A stretch of DNA of 64,000 nucleotides, taken from contig CM034531.1 of assembly GCA_020002185.1 (NCBI GenBank), positions 82,231,360-82,295,359 of the forward strand, written 5' to 3'. Made by a program: the position numbers and the translations under genes. The notes below the pieces were generated by a model. That model had not been told where the DNA came from and did not search any database. It saw nothing but the letters and a program-made list of their open reading frames with translations. Numbering within the stretch: position 1 is the stretch's first letter; the number at the start of each line of letters is the position of its first letter. Origin of the DNA: Paraescarpia echinospica (lineage: Eukaryota > Annelida > Polychaeta > Sabellida > Siboglinidae). This document shows positions 34,845 through 46,041 of the stretch, piece after piece.

Positions 34845-35042
34845 TATACTGACGGTAGTGTTTTGAAATGTGGTGGTGTTTAGAGCGTACGCAGGGGTAG
34901 TGTTTAACAGTAGTGTTTTGAGGGTATGCTCAAAACACTACGGTAGTGTTTTGAAAGTACGCTCGAACCACTACGGTAGTGTTTTTCAAGTATGCTCAAA
35001 ACACTACAGTAATGCTTTCAGCGTGATAGTGTTTTGAGCGTC
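34845..35042. repeat. Hairpin-forming repeat cluster
   Basis: Several units of GTAGTGTTTTGAG joined through 6-8 bases to the reverse complement CTCAAAACACTAC. The clearest hairpin is near 34909-34942 with 13-bp arms; others follow to 35033. It lies 110 bases upstream of the CUB exon at 35156. Confidence 0.85.
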
Positions 35043-35140
35043 CTACACACGGCCAGGAAACGTGCGGGCCTGGCCTAAATTTTAGTTTGCAGGCCTGAGC
35101 CGGGCCTGAATTGAGATATTTAATCGGGGCTGGGCAACAC
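35043..35140. other. GGCC-rich tract, possible DNA-transposon end
   Basis: GTGCGGGCCTGGCC, GCAGGCCTGAGCCGGGCC and GGGGCTGGGC occur within 100 bases. Such repeats are seen near hAT-type transposon ends, but no second end was found. Confidence 0.35.
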
Positions 35141-35155
35141 CATGTCTGTTTACAG

Positions 35156-35387
35156 CGAGTGCATCTGGACTTCGTCAGCTTCACGCTCCCAGAATGCAGC
35201 AGTTGCAGTTGCGACAAACTCAACATCTACGACGGACGTAACGCCATTGCTCCATTGATCCACTCGCTTTGTGGCAGCAATCTGCCAGAAAACGTCACAT
35301 CCAGTGGGAATGAGTTGTTCGTGCACTTCGAGTCTGATGGCTCAGACAGATTTCGTGGTTTCCGGATCCGATATTCGGCTATTGAAG
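35156..35387 (+). CDS. CUB domain 2, second-half exon (beta type)
   Basis: This 232-nt exon starts in phase 0 after acceptor CTGTTTACAG and ends in phase 1 (ATT GAA G) before donor GTAATG. Motifs are RVHLDFVSFTLPECSSCSC, DKLNIYDGRNA, LIHSLCGS, NVTSSGNELFVHFESD and GFRIRYSAIEG. The Asp of CDKLNIYDG, a usual calcium ligand in cbCUB domains, is kept. It is about 90% identical in protein to the exon at 57655. It fits the exon at 11293 in phase, giving a 114-aa CUB domain. Hairpin repeats and a GGCC-rich tract lie directly upstream in the intron. Confidence 0.9.
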
Positions 35388-35504
35388 GTAATGAATGATG
35401 ATATTGCTTAACAACATTTTATAACCCAGTCAAATAAATATATGCTTACGCACACGCACACATGCACGCACAACACACACACAAAGAAACGGACACACAC
35501 ACAT

Positions 35505-35781
35505 TCATATATATATATATATATATATATAGTTATATACATATATACAGGATGTGTATATTATATATATATATATATATATGGTTGGTACTACCGAAAA
35601 TTTCCCCAGTAGCCAAAAATGTGTATTTTGTCCAGCAATCATTGGGATATCTTTAATAGCAGTATAAATAGCTTGTTCAGATGGAGCACGCCGCTCTTTC
35701 TGGACATAGTTGGTTGTCATATGTGGTTTGATGAACTGTAAACAAAATGGTGTCAGAAAGGTGCTAAAACTTCCATATACA

Positions 35782-35865
<84 letters not shown>

Positions 35866-35873
35866 CATATATA

Positions 35874-35905
<32 letters not shown>

Positions 35906-36005
35906 TACATATACATACATACATACATACATACATACATACATACATACATACATACATACATACATACATACATACATACATACGTACATACATACGT
36001 ACGTA
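35505..36005. repeat. Microsatellite cluster: TA, CA, AT, (CATA)n
   Basis: TA runs at 35510-35530 and 35562-35582, (CA)n at about 35785-35850, AT runs to about 35905, and (CATA)n at about 35912-36003. The segment between (35583-35780) is unrecognised. Confidence 0.93.
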
Positions 36006-36440
36006 CCCCCTGATTTATGATGTTCTTTCAATATAAAAAATCCTTAATTTTACAGGATTGAAAATCGTGTCCACAGAAATCACATATTCTACGCTATCCG
36101 AAGATGTGCTTATTACTCTAAATTTCAATAAGAGGCTAACTGGCTAGATACTGCACCTATTTAACTCAAACATGTGAGGCTATCATTTAGTGACCAAAAC
36201 CATCAACTTTCCTGGTCGGCACAAAACATCTGAACTGCAGAAAAGAAGCGTCCTCATTGAGAATGTGTTGTATGCTATCCAGTTTTCTCAGTTATAAATG
36301 TTCTCAGGTTTATAATGTGATATACTATATGTGGATCCATTGCTTCGCTTGTTAAACACAGACGCTGTTGGTGATACATACCTAATTTGACCTCAGGCTC
36401 AAAGGGTCCGAAAATACCCAAATGACGTGTTTTACCGTAT
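36006..36440. other. Intron sequence, nothing recognised
   Basis: No exon or element signature. Confidence 0.4.
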
Positions 36441-37675
36441 CCGTATTCTACGTATCATCTGAATCTGAACAGTTAAGTCCGCATGCTATTTATCGGACAG
36501 TGGCGTATGTTCGCCAAGTGTACCCTTTGTATTTTTGGTTAGTGTAGCGATATGGGTGTGTCACTTTAGGTCGTCAGATACAGATATGCCAATATAAGGG
36601 TTGCTCTTTACACGTTCTATGGTTTCGTTATTAAGGCTGTAGAAATAATCAGTTGTATTCTATACGCTGAGGATGTAACATTTGTTTTTTAGGTCATTCC
36701 CCAGTCATTTGTCCACTTTTCTAGTTGTTTCAGGTCATTTTGGAATGTTATGTGATCTCGGATTGTATAGTAAACAGTGATCTACGAACAGGCGGAATTT
36801 TGACTTGACTGATGCTGGTAGATAATTGATATGGCAGAGGAAAATCAAAGGACTAAGCACAATGCCAGAGTCGACGGGTATTTCTCTTAATATTTTGCCA
36901 TCGAGCACAAGTGACATGGACCTTCCAATAAGGCGTTTCCTAACCACTTGTGTGTGGTTCCTGCAATGCGATAGTGCGATAGTTTGTGGAGGAGTTTTCT
37001 GTGATGGACGGTATCGAATGCCTTGCTAAAATCCAATATTGCCATGTCTACCTGGGTTCCAGAGTTGTTTTTTTGCAGGAACAACCTGCTCTGAAGCCGT
37101 GGTTGGGATGCGTTAGGATGTTGTGTTCTTCAAGATAGGTCATGAGGGGGGGGGGTTGGCGATAGATGTGTTCGAGAATTTTGCATTGGACATATGTAAG
37201 GGAGATGGGACGATAGTTTTCTGGTAAGTGCTTGTCTCCTTTCTTAAAGACAGCTGACAGTCTGCCAGTCTGAGGCTAAGACGCCCGTGTCCAGGGATCT
37301 TTGAAATATGTCCCGCCTTGCTGGAGTTAAGGTGCGATATGGTGGATCTGTCTTTTCTAGTGAAGGCAGTTTGGACCTGGTTCAGAAGGATCTCGGCCTT
37401 CTCCTTGCTGTCACACACGAGTGATCCATTCTTTTTATTTATATATTTTTATCTTGTTTTCTGCCTTTTTGGTAGCGCCGGAAAGGCTTTGGATTGGTTG
37501 TCTGGAATCCTTCAGTTGTGGTATTCTTGATATAGTCTCACTCGGCCTTGCACACACTTCTCCAACATGTTTTCTGTATCAATTTGATTTGTTCAGTTAT
37601 TTGTTTTCGTAGCTTTGTTGTAGAGTCTTATCTTTCGCTTCAGTAGTCGATGCAGCTTTCCATTTTGCTCAGAAC
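36441..37675 (-). mobile_element. CR1-group LINE, family H, 3' half (RT)
   Basis: Minus strand: VCDSKEKAEILLNQ near 37415, the RT core with LDFSKAFDTVHHRKLLHKLS (37040) and VLDGKILREIPVDSG, LIFLCHINYLPASVKS, and LFVDHCLLYN, in which the usual FADD is now FVDH. It is missing the palm start and has many frameshifts. It appears to be the continuation of the 5' half at 42905-44590, separated by the insertions between. Confidence 0.78.
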
Positions 37676-37689
37676 TCAGAACTGACAAC

Positions 37690-40138
37690 TCAGAATCAAT
37701 TTATTTGACCTATAAATACAATACATATAGACTAAATAACGTAAGTAATACATAAAGTCGGGAGATTCCCATTAAGATATATAATATCGCTAGCACAGGA
37801 GCCACCCCATAAATATAAACAGCAACAAAATTAATATAAGGACTATTAAATTAAAAAAATGATGTACTCGTGTACACATTGGTGTATATATGGATACCTT
37901 TCAATACTTATTATGATTTACTAATAAAGGAATTGTGAATACGACAACTGGAATCATAATTTAAAATAACACATTTTGTTGTGTAGGTTAAAAAACCATA
38001 TAGACTGTGGGTATAAATTGTGTTAATGATAATACTTGGTGTATTGTTAACTGTCTCTACTATATTGTGTCTAATACATTTTTTTGAGAATTCATGTTTG
38101 ACTCTGGACATGAACATATTATTTCTTTCACGTGTGTAGTGCTGATGAATATCATAGATGTGAGTGTTGGGAATAACATTGAAGTAGTAGGGTAAAAGAC
38201 TATTAATTAATCTGTAGTAAAATGTTAATTGTCGGATTTTATAAATGTCATCCAACTTTAACAACTGAAGTCTTTTGTAAGTAGGACTTGTGTGAGCATT
38301 ATATTTACTTAAGGATATTGTTCGTATTGCTTATTCTGTAAGTTGAAAATTCTATGTACCTGATAACCCCATAAAAGTAAGCCATGACTAATATGAGGGA
38401 TAATAAGAGCACTGTACATAATATATGATTATTAAGTGGTAATTTGTTAATATGCCTATTGTTTTAGATATTTTATTTGCTATTTTATTTGTATGATTCT
38501 GCCAGGTTAGATGGTTATTCTTTGTGATGCCTAACAAATTTAAATCATTTACACATTCAATGTATGCCCCATCTATTTTTAACACAGGGTATTCTACTTT
38601 CTTTTGAAGCATATCATATGAAAAATCATGAATTTAGTCTTTTTGGCATTTATTGACAGTTTATTAGCTTTCAACCAATTTATAATCTTTGTCAGTTCTT
38701 TGTTAATTATTTCACAAAGCATTTCGCCTTCTGAATCGTTAAATGTATTTAGTGTACTAGTAAGGGTGGTGTCATCAGCATACGTTTCGAATTTGAAAAG
38801 GTCACTAAAAAGTGCTACATCATTTATGTACATAATAAATAAGAGTGGCCCTAAACTCAAACCTTGCGGGACACCTGTTTCCTTAGACTTAACATTTTTT
38901 ATTTCTATGTACCGCTTACGGTTTTGTAAATAACTCTTATAAAGATCCAGAGCCTTGTCATTTAATCCGTAGTAATTTAACTTCAATACCAATATTATTG
39001 TGATGAATTGTGTCAAATGATTTTGATAAATCAATGTATACATGTATATTTATTGGAAAAGCAGATTTATTAAGTTCTTTTATAATTCTGTCTATAATTT
39101 CGAGTGTAACAAAACCAGTAGAATGTTTCTTTTTAAACCCATATTGGCTATTGTAGTATAACGCTTTAGAATGGAAGTAGTCGAGGATTTGATTAAACAT
39201 AACCCTTTCACAAATTACTGGCAGGATGGAAATAGGACGACAATTGTCAAAGTCAGAAGCATCACTTTTTGGAAAAGGGATATGACTTTTGCAATTTTTA
39301 ATTTGTCTGGTAATATATCAGTTATTATTGATTGATTAATCATTAGTGTGACTGCGTTGTGTGACAGCATTTATCAATTTTAGTAATTGTGTTGATATAC
39401 CGTCATTTCCACAACTTGATTTTGGAGATAAACGATCAATTATACTAATAGTAGTTTCCATGTCAATTGGGTTAAAGCTGAAGGTATGTAATGTTGGGAT
39501 TTTCAGGTAGTCTTTGATTGATCTCCAACTGAAGTTATTTTAGAGGCTAGAGTAGGACCAGCATTAGTAAAAACGTGTTAAATCTGTTTGCAATAATGCC
39601 ATTATCACTAATAATTTCCCCATCGACTTTGAGCAAATCTGGAAATTGTTCTTTCGTTTTACTTTTCTGACTAATTTCTTTAATTAAACACCACGTCATT
39701 CTAACATCATGTTTATGCTTTTCAAAACTTGATTGATAATACATTTGCTTAGCTGATCTAATAGTACTTTTAAGAATTGTATTATAAATATGCAAGTCCG
39801 TTTTAAGTTTATGATACTGCTCTGTATTTACGGGAGACTGTTTCATTCTCGAATACAGTTTGTTTCTCAACTTTATCGACATAATAATACCCTTGGTAAT
39901 CCAAGGAGTTTTCTTATGTTTATATTTGTTAAATTAAATTACTTTAATATAAATTTATCCATAGCTGCAGTAACGATTTCATCGAGGATATAGTAATTTT
40001 CATTGGGATCAGCATGAGTATTTGTGTTAAGTTTATCATAAATATTTGAGTTATTATTTCACTTTTAGATTTTTGTAATTCAACAAAATTTTACGCAATT
40101 TCATCTATAAACATACGGTAGTTTTCAATTATATATCT
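37690..40138 (-). mobile_element. CR1/Jockey-group LINE, family G, main part
   Basis: Minus strand, in order: the linker IKLRNKLYSRMKQ, YHKLKTDLHIYNTILKS and SAKQMYYQ (39882-39720); RT motifs YNSQYGFKKKHST and HVYIDLSKSFDTIHHN (39150-39005); GVPQGLSLGPLLFIMYIND and YADDTTLTSTL (38880-38770), with the catalytic YADD intact; thumb INWLKANKLSINAKKTKFM; and the C-terminus IYKIRQLTFYYRLINSLLPYYF (38250-38180). The 3' end is near 37690. Frameshifts are numerous. Confidence 0.85.
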
Positions 40139-40139
40139 C

Positions 40140-42075
40140 ACTCTCTCACACTCACTCACTCATCCCGCGACCGGGGGTCGTCGGGGTGCCATGGCAGACG
40201 CTTGCACAGTCAGCGCTTTCCATCTCTCTCTGTCTTCCACTGTGCGTGTCAGGGAAGTGAGGATGTGACCTGTCTAGTTCTTTATGTTCTCTCCCCAGGA
40301 CTTTCTCTGTCGCCCTCTCCGTCTTTTGTCCTCTACTGTTTCCTGACGGATGGTCTTGGACAGAGAATAGTGTCTGGAGACATGTCCGAGCCAGGAGAGC
40401 TTGTGGCGCTTCATTACTGATAAAGGCTCCTGATTTCCCGCACAGGCAAAGACCTGTTGCCTGACATAGTAATTGGTTTTGTGTTCTGTGTAGGAGATGC
40501 GCAATAGCCTCCTGTAGCATTTCATTTCAAATGCCTGGAACCTCCTTTCTGTACCTGCCACCAATGGCCAGCTCTCGCATACGTAAAAGAGTACGGATAC
40601 CACAGGTGCCCTATATAACCTGACTTATACGGAGAAGCTGATGGTGTTGCTCCTCCTGATGGTGTCTAGTCGGGTCATTGCTGACGAGGCCAGGGCAAGT
40701 CTTGTTCCTATCTCTTTGACTGACGTGTCATCTTTGCTGAGTGTGAAGCCCAGGTACTTATGTAAGTTATCCACCTCTTCTAGTCTCTGTCCGTTCATCG
40801 TGATGTTGGTTGGTGCTGTCTGATTGGAGCTGTTAACAAGGGTCTTGCTTTTTTCTGCGCTGACTTTCATTCCGTAAGCCCCTGATGTTGTCTCTAGTCT
40901 GGTGGTGAGGTCCAGGGATTATGCTTCGCTGCCTCCCATAAGGTCGATGTCATCCGCGAAGTGTAAGTTGCATAGAGGTATTCCTCCGATGAATGTGGAG
41001 GTGTTGAAGTTACTTAGTGCCTCTTGCATGATGTTCTCCAGGTATGTGTTGAATAGAACAGGGGACAGCAGGCAGCCTTGACGGACTCCGACTGTCGTTT
41101 TGAAGAAGTCTCCAAGGTTGTTGTTCATGAGAACTACGTTGTTAGTGTGTTCATACGTTCATACGGCGCCTTAATCACTTGGATGAGATTGTGTCGATGT
41201 TGAAATTTCTCGACATTTGACATAAGCCCTCGTGCCAGACACATTCGAAGGATTTCTTGAAGTCGATGAAATTGTTGGTCATGTTGGTGTTGTAGGTGTT
41301 TTTGTATCAGCAACCTGGCGTTGAAGATTTGCTCTGTTAAGCTTCTCTTTGGCCTAAATCCCGCTTGCTCTTCTGCCAGAATTGTTTTCTGCCTGGCCCT
41401 TTAGTCTGATGATGATGATTCTGGGATGGCTGGCCAGACTGGTGGTTCTGTAGTTCTGATAGAGTCTTACATTGCCTTTCTTTGGAAGGGGTGTTATTAA
41501 GGATTGGGTCCATTATCTCGGCCATTCCTTGGTTTTCTATATTCTCTGACAGATAGTTGTCATGGCCTTTACAATTTCTGGCCAACCATGTTTGAGGAAT
41601 TCTGCTGGGATGTTGTCTACTCCAGGTGAATTGCCTCACTTCAGTGTGCGCACTGCTTGTTCCACCTCTTTTTGCGGTATTTGTGCATCTCCCATTTCTC
41701 TGTTGGTGTTAATTGCATTGTCCAATTTGCTGGCATTCGGTCTCAGCTGATAGTTGAACAGTTCCTTGCTGTTTTCTGACCATCTTCCAAGCATCGCTGC
41801 ATCTTCTGTTAGGAGAGAGCCATTTTTGTCTTCTATCACTCTAGCCTTTTGCTTTTGGGATCTTGTCAGCTTCTTCAGCGTGTCAAATGCTATTTTGCTG
41901 TTTCCCTTTCTTAATCCTGAGTCAATCTGGGCACTCTGTCTGTTTTCCATTTCGCTTCTTTCATTTTCTTCCTGATGGTCTGGTTGATAATGCGGTATTG
42001 GTGTTCTGTCTTTGGGTCCGTTTTCTTGGTTTTCTTAAGGTCTATATATATTTTCAAGAATTATGTTTTCTTCGT
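40140..42075 (-). mobile_element. RTE/Proto2-like LINE inserted in family G
   Basis: Minus strand: AFDTLKKLTRSQKQKARVIED (41900-41830), RT with VGVRQGCLLSPVLFNTYLENI and LHFADDIDLMGG (41095-40930; FADD intact), thumb SAEKSKTLVNSS and LHKYLGFTLSKDD, and the C-terminus YRRLLRISYTEHKTNYYV, KLSWLGHVSRH and RRRGRQRKSW (40520-40285). The 3' tail is a GAGTGAGTGTGAG-like run at 40140-40165. The clade is tentative. Frameshifts are present. Confidence 0.82.
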
Positions 42076-42295
42076 GGCATAACGACTTGGCATATTAATG
42101 TATATTCATCTATTTGAAATAAAGAAGTGTCAGCTTCTTCATCGAGCCATGTTTCTTGTAAACATAAAGCACTCATCTCACAGCCACTACGTCTGAATGT
42201 CTGTAACTTTATTTAAATTTCATAATTTTTTGCATTTAAACTCTGACAGTTTAGGGTTAGCACGATAAATTTACTTTACTTGTTCGTTAAATGGT
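42076..42295 (-). mobile_element. Family G LINE, endonuclease N-terminus
   Basis: Minus strand reads NCQSLNAKNYEI, then GCEMSALCLQETWLDEEAD and LFQIDEYTLICQ, the start of an AP endonuclease (the ETW glutamate is catalytic). It is separated from the rest of family G by the LINE at 40140, and the middle of the endonuclease is missing. Confidence 0.7.
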
Positions 42296-42904
42296 TTATT
42301 CAGTTATCATCGTCTAAGTATGGTGAATATTGAAATGGTTCAATACCCCCATATTCATTCATTTCATCCGTTTTTTAATATGTGATAGAGAAAGGTTTTC
42401 TGTAGACCACCAAATTGCACTAAGAAATAATTGTTATCAATTATATTAGAAAAAAACTGGATAAACAATAGTTCTCTATGTTTACAGGACTCATCATATA
42501 AATATGTACTAGTCGGTATGAAAGAGCTGCATAAGCTATGCCCTATATATTTAGTAAAAGGGAATGTAACGAATATTTCAAATGCTTGTATAACACAACG
42601 TACTTATTGCTTCAGCACAAAATGTGTGAAAATAAATTGCAGCATATATACTGCCACAACATGAATGTAGAATGAGAATAAAGTAAGTGTATCGAACAAA
42701 ACACAAAGTGATTTTTGTATTTTGCTTTGGGAAAATAATATATATTATTCACTGCCCCAAAATAAAAATGTAAAACGACTAACACTAAACGTAGTAAAAA
42801 TAAAATGTATAAACATTGCCCTCCCCAAAATGAAAACAACATGGGAATTGACTGTGGAAAGCAAATCGCATATAGCTATAAATCGAAATAATAATTATTA
42901 AATG
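42296..42904. other. Unassigned sequence between two LINE parts
   Basis: AT-rich. It may be 5' leader of family G. No coding signature is seen. Confidence 0.4.
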
Positions 42905-43762
42905 ATCATATAATGTTGTAATTACGCTGCTTATTCGAGGAGGCTCGGTGACGCTGTGACATTTGCTCTCACAAATCTAGCCACGTAAGGCTGTACCGAC
43001 TGGAGCTGAGATTTGATGGTATGTGTTAATTAACATGTTTAATTCGTGTATTCTTGAAGGTTAACCAAAGTGATTCTATGCATGCACCTGAAACGTATTG
43101 TGTGTTGATTTCATTAGACAGTGTGCTGAAGTCAGCATTGAAGCTCTCCCAGTAAGCACGAGCAAACTGGTACATTTGTCTGCGGTATTTGGTTTGGTGT
43201 TGGACTCTTACGTCAAAATCTGTGATTTCATGGTCTGATATCCGTGACACTGAGTCAGAGTTTGTTACTACTGTAGTGAAGCTACTGTAAGCTGTGCACT
43301 TTCTGTTGTGTCAATGAGGGATTCCTGGGTGGATCGCTCTGAGGCGCAGCTTTTCACTCTGCCCGTGTTCCATGATATATCATGACAAGTGAAATATCCG
43401 CATAGGATTATCTGTTTTTGTTTTGAGTTTATTGTAATATTTGTTAGGGATTTGCTCAGTTCTCGTACGGCTCAATGGTGTCGATGCGGCATGTAGAATG
43501 AGCCTATTAACACGTTCTTATTGTTTTGAAGTTGTAATTTAACCCACAATTTCACAGTCACTATTGAGGTCTGGTTCGGCAGACGATATGAAGTCCTTAC
43601 ATACGAGCACAAAGACGCCACCTTCTACTGTGTTGTGGTCTTTCCTGTAGATTGTGTATTTATCTGGGAACACTTCACTTGACTTCAAGTTATTGCTAAA
43701 CCAGGATTCACAACCATATATAACGTCTTGTTTATGTAATTTATGGATGATTTCAGGTCAGC
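42905..43762 (-). mobile_element. CR1-group LINE, family H, endonuclease
   Basis: Minus strand: KDGGVFVLVCKDFIS near 43620, a decayed middle, VSRISDHEITDFDVRVQHQ (43250), YQFARAYWESFNADFSTLS and SLWLTFKNTRIKHVN (43080-43030). SDHE is the catalytic His region of AP endonucleases. Family H resumes at 37675. Confidence 0.78.
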
Positions 43763-43764
43763 TT

Positions 43765-43955
43765 TTTTATTCACTACACTTACTTGGACTTAGTCCTGTT
43801 CCTTTCGGGACATCGGGCGACGAGCTTTCTCCATCTATTACGGTCTTTCGCAGTTTCTTTGGCCTCATTCCAGATAATTTCCATTTCTGCCAGATCTTCT
43901 TTAAATGTCTTGCGCCAGGTCTTAGTCGGCCTTCCTGTCATACACTGCAACAATA
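43765..43955 (-). mobile_element. LINE C-terminal fragment inside family H
   Basis: Minus strand reads MTGRPTKTWRKTFKEDLAEM, then IIWNEAKETAKDRNRWRKLVA and RCPERNRTKSK, the C-terminal tail of a different LINE. Its upstream extent to about 44125 is unclear. Confidence 0.65.
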
Positions 43956-44129
43956 TCATTTACACTCATGTTTCTGTTGGAGGTCAAACACAGGTGAGCA
44001 TACTCTGGAGGTGGTGGGTGTTGTTGTCATGGAAGAGTGCGAGGAGCTGTTGGATTATCTTTCTGGGTTGTCGTTTGTTGACCTGACTTGGGGCTGCTAG
44101 TGAAGAGAGGGTTGAAGGTCGGCGACAAC

Positions 44130-44590
44130 GATTCAAGGGTGATGTTTCATTAGCAATGGGTTCATAGAAACGTGGAGAATGTTCGATGCTTCGAAAGGTG
44201 ACATTTTATACATTACGCGTTTGACGCTTATAGCATAACTACTGTACGTTTGAGCGTTGTAATATATTTTAATCTTTGGTGCACATTTCGAGGCATGACG
44301 GTTGGTATCATGTGGTGAATTCATCAAAGCATACAGCGTCTTCATTGGGTGACCATGAGGCAACAAGCTCGCAGAAGCCGCACGGATATATGGAGAATTG
44401 CTTTGGGCCTGGGTTGGTTTGGATGTCTCCCAAGAGAATCATACGGGAAGGGACTGTCGCTACCCTTCCGACAGTGTCATATTTAGAGGTAATGCTGCTA
44501 TGGGAGTGAACTTTCAGCTTGTAAATCCAAAAAGCATGCCTTGGTGACCTAAGATGAAATATAACTTGCCACACATGACACACCTGCAGT
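44130..44590 (-). pseudogene. Family H LINE N-terminus: 2A-like motif and PHD-like finger
   Basis: A minus-strand frame of 91 codons (44583-44308) ends in MILLGDIQTNPGPKQFSIYPCGFCELVASW, described here in two pieces: LLGDIQTNPGP is a 2A-like sequence, and the CGFC and following residues begin a PHD-like zinc finger that continues in another frame to about 44270. 2A and 2A-like sequences stand at the N-terminus of several non-LTR retrotransposons, where they make ribosomes skip a peptide bond or act as a signal. The usual Glu of DxExNPGP is Gln here. Confidence 0.72.
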
Positions 44591-45228
44591 TGTCATGGCT
44601 ACTGTGTCATTTTATGATTTTTGCGTAGCTTAGTACAAACCTGTATGGACAAATGCACATTACCAAACTGCTATAAAGCAATATCAGCAACCGTAATAGA
44701 TTACATAGGTATGGATACAAGTGGACATATTCAATTTCTGTTCCGCGCCTTGTCTCCGGGGTTCCTGTCAGTTTTTTTAAAATAAATAACCCAAATCCGT
44801 GGCGCGCATATATTATGGCGTGTTTTACTGGCGTGCCGATGGAAATGACAGCTGAACTGGCATATATACACTTGTGGGTACACTTGTCCAGCATGACTCG
44901 ACTTAGTGTAAACCAACGTTGTTAATTTTGTTTCGATTACGCACCACAAAGTGCTCGACGTTCGCGTCAGTGGCAATGTTTTTATTTTGTCATCGGTGAT
45001 CGAGTGACCGCACGAAAACACACTCCTCGTTGATGCGCAGTACGGACTTATTTCATATATTTAAGCTTAGATAAGTATATCATGTGTTCTTAATAACAGC
45101 ACAAGTCATCAACCACATTACTTTATTTGTACCTTTAAAGTAATCCGGCCGTACCATCCAACGAGTTTGACGACGTCCTTTTTGTCTGTTTACTTTTGGC
45201 GTCTGCTCGAACTTCCCAGCACACCCAA
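44591..45228. other. Unassigned sequence between oppositely oriented LINEs
   Basis: Probably the 5' leader of family H on the left. No gene seen. Confidence 0.4.
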
Positions 45229-46041
45229 GATGGCCCGTAAGAGGGATATGATGGATAGCATGAATGTGATAGGTGGAACGGTGACCAAAGACAAGAACGG
45301 AAAGCTAGTTACAAACAGGAAACAGGAAAGAGGTGCTACGGGTCTGGGAGGAATATTTCAAGGTATGGCTAAATCAAAGGGGAAACAGAGAACTATATTT
45401 ACCAAGTACAGTTGAGGGAGAACTAAATGTGGACGAGATTGTGCAGGCTGAGGTAGAGAGAGCAATGAAGAAGATGAAGAATGGTCGGGCGGCAGGTATT
45501 GATAAAGTGCGAGTGGAGATGCTGGTGGCGGCTGAACGAGTTGGAATTTGGTGGACAAAAAGATTGCTGAACACCTGCACGAGAGAGTGGAAGTTGCCAG
45601 AAGAGTGGAGAACGGGGCTGATTGTCCCAGTGTGGAAAAGAAAGGAAGACGTCCAGGGCCCTGGAAAATACAGAGGCATTACTTTGCTAAGCCATATGTT
45701 GAAGATGCTGGAAAGAATCCTAGATGGCAGAATATGAGCAGTAGTGGAAGAGGAAATCGGTGAAGAACAGCAAGGTTTTAGAAGAGGAACAACTGACAGG
45801 ATGTTTGCCCTGAGGCAACTATACAGGAAAATAATTGGAGGGACAGGAAGATATGACGGTAGGATTGATAGACGTGGAGAACGAATATGATGCGTACCAA
45901 GAGAGATGGCGATGGCGACGTTGAAGTGGATGGGGTCCCAGAGGCAGAAGTCAGGATGGTAGAAAGGACATTTGAAGAAACAAAAAGCAGGGTGTTGTGC
46001 GGACCGGGAGTGTCAGGGAAGTTTGAGGTGATGTATGCAGA
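45229..46041 (+). mobile_element. LINE family J, left part (linker and RT start)
   Basis: Encodes MDSMNVIGGTVTKDKNGKLV, RVWEEYFKVWLNQRG, EIVQAEVERAMKKMKNGRAA with GIDKVRVEMLVA, WKLPEEWRTGLIVPVWKRKED, GKYRGITLLSHMLKMLERIL and EEQQGFRRGTTDRMFALRQL, an RTE/L1-like RT. Frames shift near 45333 and 45740. It is broken at 46041 by Penelope element 2. Confidence 0.82.
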
